Positions 62,738-64,000 of a stretch of DNA of 64,000 nt are shown in pieces. Under the pieces are notes generated by a model, which was given only the letters and a program-made list of their open reading frames with translations, did no database searches and was not told the origin of the DNA. The stretch is from Nesterenkonia haasae. Its GTDB lineage: Bacteria; Actinomycetota; Actinomycetes; Actinomycetales; Micrococcaceae. The stretch spans positions 432,375-496,374 of the forward strand of contig NZ_VFIE01000018.1 in NCBI RefSeq assembly GCF_010119385.1, given 5' to 3'. How positions within the stretch are numbered: position 1 is the stretch's first letter; each line of letters opens with the position of its first letter. The position numbers and the translations under genes were made by a program.

Positions 62738-63504
62738 AGCGATTAGGGGCCTGGGCCTTCTTCACGTTCGCTGTTCCGGTGGTGCTCATCATTGCGTGGA
62801 CCATAGCCTCGGAAACCTCCGACACCATCTACTTCCCTTCACCTATTGCCATTTTGGCGGTCTTTCCAGACACATGGTTCTCCGGAGCGATCAGCGGTGA
62901 CATTTTCCCTAGCCTGTCCCGTTTGGCGGCAGGCTTCGGACTAGCCCTGATTGCTGGAGTTGGAGTAGGCACGCTCGTCGGGATGCTCAAACCATTACGG
63001 CTGCTGCTCGAACCAATTTTCGAGTTGTTCAGAGCTGTCCCTCCACCTGTACTGGTCCCCATCATCATGCTGGTGGCTGGCATTGGAGACGGGATGAAGA
63101 TCGCCGTGATCGCATTCGGCTGCGTTTGGCCAATTCTTATAAACACCGTCGCAGGAGTAAGAGGCATTGACGAGGTACAACTCGACACCGCCGCAAGCTA
63201 CCGTTTTTCTGGAAGGTTGCGCTTCGTCAGTGTGATCTTGCCAGCTGCCACCCCGCAGATTGTCGCCGGCGCGCGACAATCCCTCGCTATAGGCATCATC
63301 ATGATGGTCATATCCGAGATGTTCGCCGCCACCAACGGCCTAGGCTTCAACATTATCCAGTTCCAGCGGCTCTTCCTCATACCTGAAATGTGGAGTGGAA
63401 TCATTCTGCTGGGGCTTCTTGGAGTCGGTCTAAATGCGGTCTTCAAAATTATTGAGAACCGTCTATTGACTTGGCACGTTGGACTACACGCGGCAGAGAA
63501 ATGA
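62734..63504 (+). CDS. ABC transporter permease (SsuC/TauC type)
   Basis: The 256-residue protein has six helices and the EAA-like loop DTAASYRFSGRLRFVSVILP followed by ATPQIVAGARQSLAIGIIMM. It overlaps the first permease stop by 4 nt (GTGA). Two distinct permeases suggest a heterodimeric channel, unlike the homodimeric SsuC/TauC systems. Confidence 0.9.
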   Translation: MKRLGAWAFFTFAVPVVLIIAWTIASETSDTIYFPSPIAILAVFPDTWFSGAISGDIFPSLSRLAAGFGLALIAGVGVGTLVGMLKPLRLLLEPIFELFRAVPPPVLVPIIMLVAGIGDGMKIAVIAFGCVWPILINTVAGVRGIDEVQLDTAASYRFSGRLRFVSVILPAATPQIVAGARQSLAIGIIMMVISEMFAATNGLGFNIIQFQRLFLIPEMWSGIILLGLLGVGLNAVFKIIENRLLTWHVGLHAAEK

Positions 63505-63514
63505 GGAACTTAAA

Positions 63515-64000
63515 ATGAATCAAACACACGACGATGGCATTCTGAAGGTTCGTGGCCTGAGAAAAGTTTACGGTGAGGGCTCTAAGGCAGTAGAAGCCAT
63601 CGGTCATCTTGAATTCACGATCAGAGCTGGAGAGTTTGTCTGCATCGTAGGACCGTCTGGTGCAGGCAAAACGACCTTTCTTCGTTGCCTTTCGGGCCTA
63701 CTGAAACCTACTGAAGGCACGGTCATCTTGGAGGGACGTGAAGTCACAGAACCTCCAGCTGACATGGCCGTGGTGTTGCAAGAGTACAGTCGTAGCCTTT
63801 ACCCTTGGATGACCGTTGCAGCAAATATAGAACTTCCCTTAAAAGCGGTAGGCCTCACCAAAACTAAGCGTAAAAAACGAGTTACTGAAGCACTCCATTC
63901 AGTCGGTCTTTCTGATTCTGGAAAATCCTACCCTTGGCAGCTATCAGGAGGAATGCAGCAGCGAGTAGCTATTGCTCGCGCCATAGCATACCGACCGCGG
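63515..64000 (+). CDS. ABC transporter ATP-binding protein (3' truncated)
   Basis: The visible 162 residues carry Walker A GPSGAGKTT, the Q-loop (VVLQEYSRSLYPWMTV) and signature LSGGMQQR; Walker B lies beyond the window end. It is of the SsuB/TauB/NrtD type. Start ATG 63515 is 10 nt after the second permease. Codon use is more A/T-rich than upstream (AAA, ATA, TTA are present), which supports recent acquisition. Confidence 0.92.
   Translation, partial: MNQTHDDGILKVRGLRKVYGEGSKAVEAIGHLEFTIRAGEFVCIVGPSGAGKTTFLRCLSGLLKPTEGTVILEGREVTEPPADMAVVLQEYSRSLYPWMTVAANIELPLKAVGLTKTKRKKRVTEALHSVGLSDSGKSYPWQLSGGMQQRVAIARAIAYRPR

Noticed and set aside
1-64000. Insertion sequences, prophage or toxin-antitoxin pairs
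   Set aside because: No transposase, integrase, phage gene or toxin was found; the AbiEi-like head of the DUF559 protein lacks a partner toxin gene.

Overview
The window is a high-GC actinobacterial chromosome segment, most like Micrococcales/Micrococcaceae. This rests on the translation and isoprenoid gene order (rpsB-tsf-pyrH-frr-cdsA, dxr-rip1-ispG-GNAT, proS/rimP-nusA-ylxR-infB-rbfA-truB-ribF, rpsO-pnp), actinobacterial families (Lhr with long C-terminus, DUF4916, DivIVA-repeat protein) and many leaderless starts (TANNNT box 6-7 nt before the start codon). The genus cannot be fixed from the sequence alone. I see no rRNA, tRNA, CRISPR array, transposase or integrase.

Layout. 1-10260: end of a dinucleotide-binding oxidoreductase, then lhr, a VOC/PhnB-like protein, an RluA-family synthase, a DedA protein, a large disordered/membrane protein, a DUF4916 protein and a small membrane protein, all on +. 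10457-13774: a divergent NarL-type two-component pair and a glutaryl-CoA-dehydrogenase-like enzyme. 13793-18070: gcvP-gcvT behind a tandem glycine riboswitch. 18029-20282: a tandem beta-lactamase-fold protein and a cupin. 20417-32465: pnp, rpsO, methyltransferase, ribF, two membrane proteins, truB, rbfA, infB, ylxR, nusA, rimP, all on -. proS (+) is divergent from rimP, followed by a DUF559-type protein. 35812-39987: an envelope-stress-like module of ECF sigma factor, transmembrane Ser/Thr kinase, lipoprotein, OmpA-domain protein and a second lipoprotein. 39998-44860: dxr-rip1-ispG-GNAT. 44994-51207: an accessory stretch of small regulator/enzyme pairs (GyrI-like, TetR, DUF4287, GNAT, Gfo/Idh/MocA, HxlR with YciI and RibD-like, ArsR with GNAT), inserted between dxr and the DivIVA-cdsA-frr-pyrH-tsf-rpsB block. 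56419-56982: an M23 peptidase.

The last 6.8 kb (57231-64000) looks acquired. Its base composition is visibly more A/T-rich toward the end. It encodes a MarR regulator divergent from a cytochrome P450 that resembles the CYP199 aromatic-carboxylate P450s, then a lipoprotein binding protein, a fused dihydroxyacetone-type kinase, two permeases and an ATPase (cut by the window end) of a taurine/sulfonate/aromatic-acid-type ABC importer. Tight spacing and overlaps suggest one operon. A P450 plus importer plus DAK kinase is the best candidate here for an undescribed catabolic system.

Regulation is unusually readable: a tandem glycine aptamer, paired palindromic operators at the ArsR, TetR and MarR genes, a 21-bp tandem repeat before the GyrI-like gene, stem-loops in the pnp and rpsB leaders, and eleven probable leaderless promoters. 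Family assignments are from motif recognition by eye; no database search was run.
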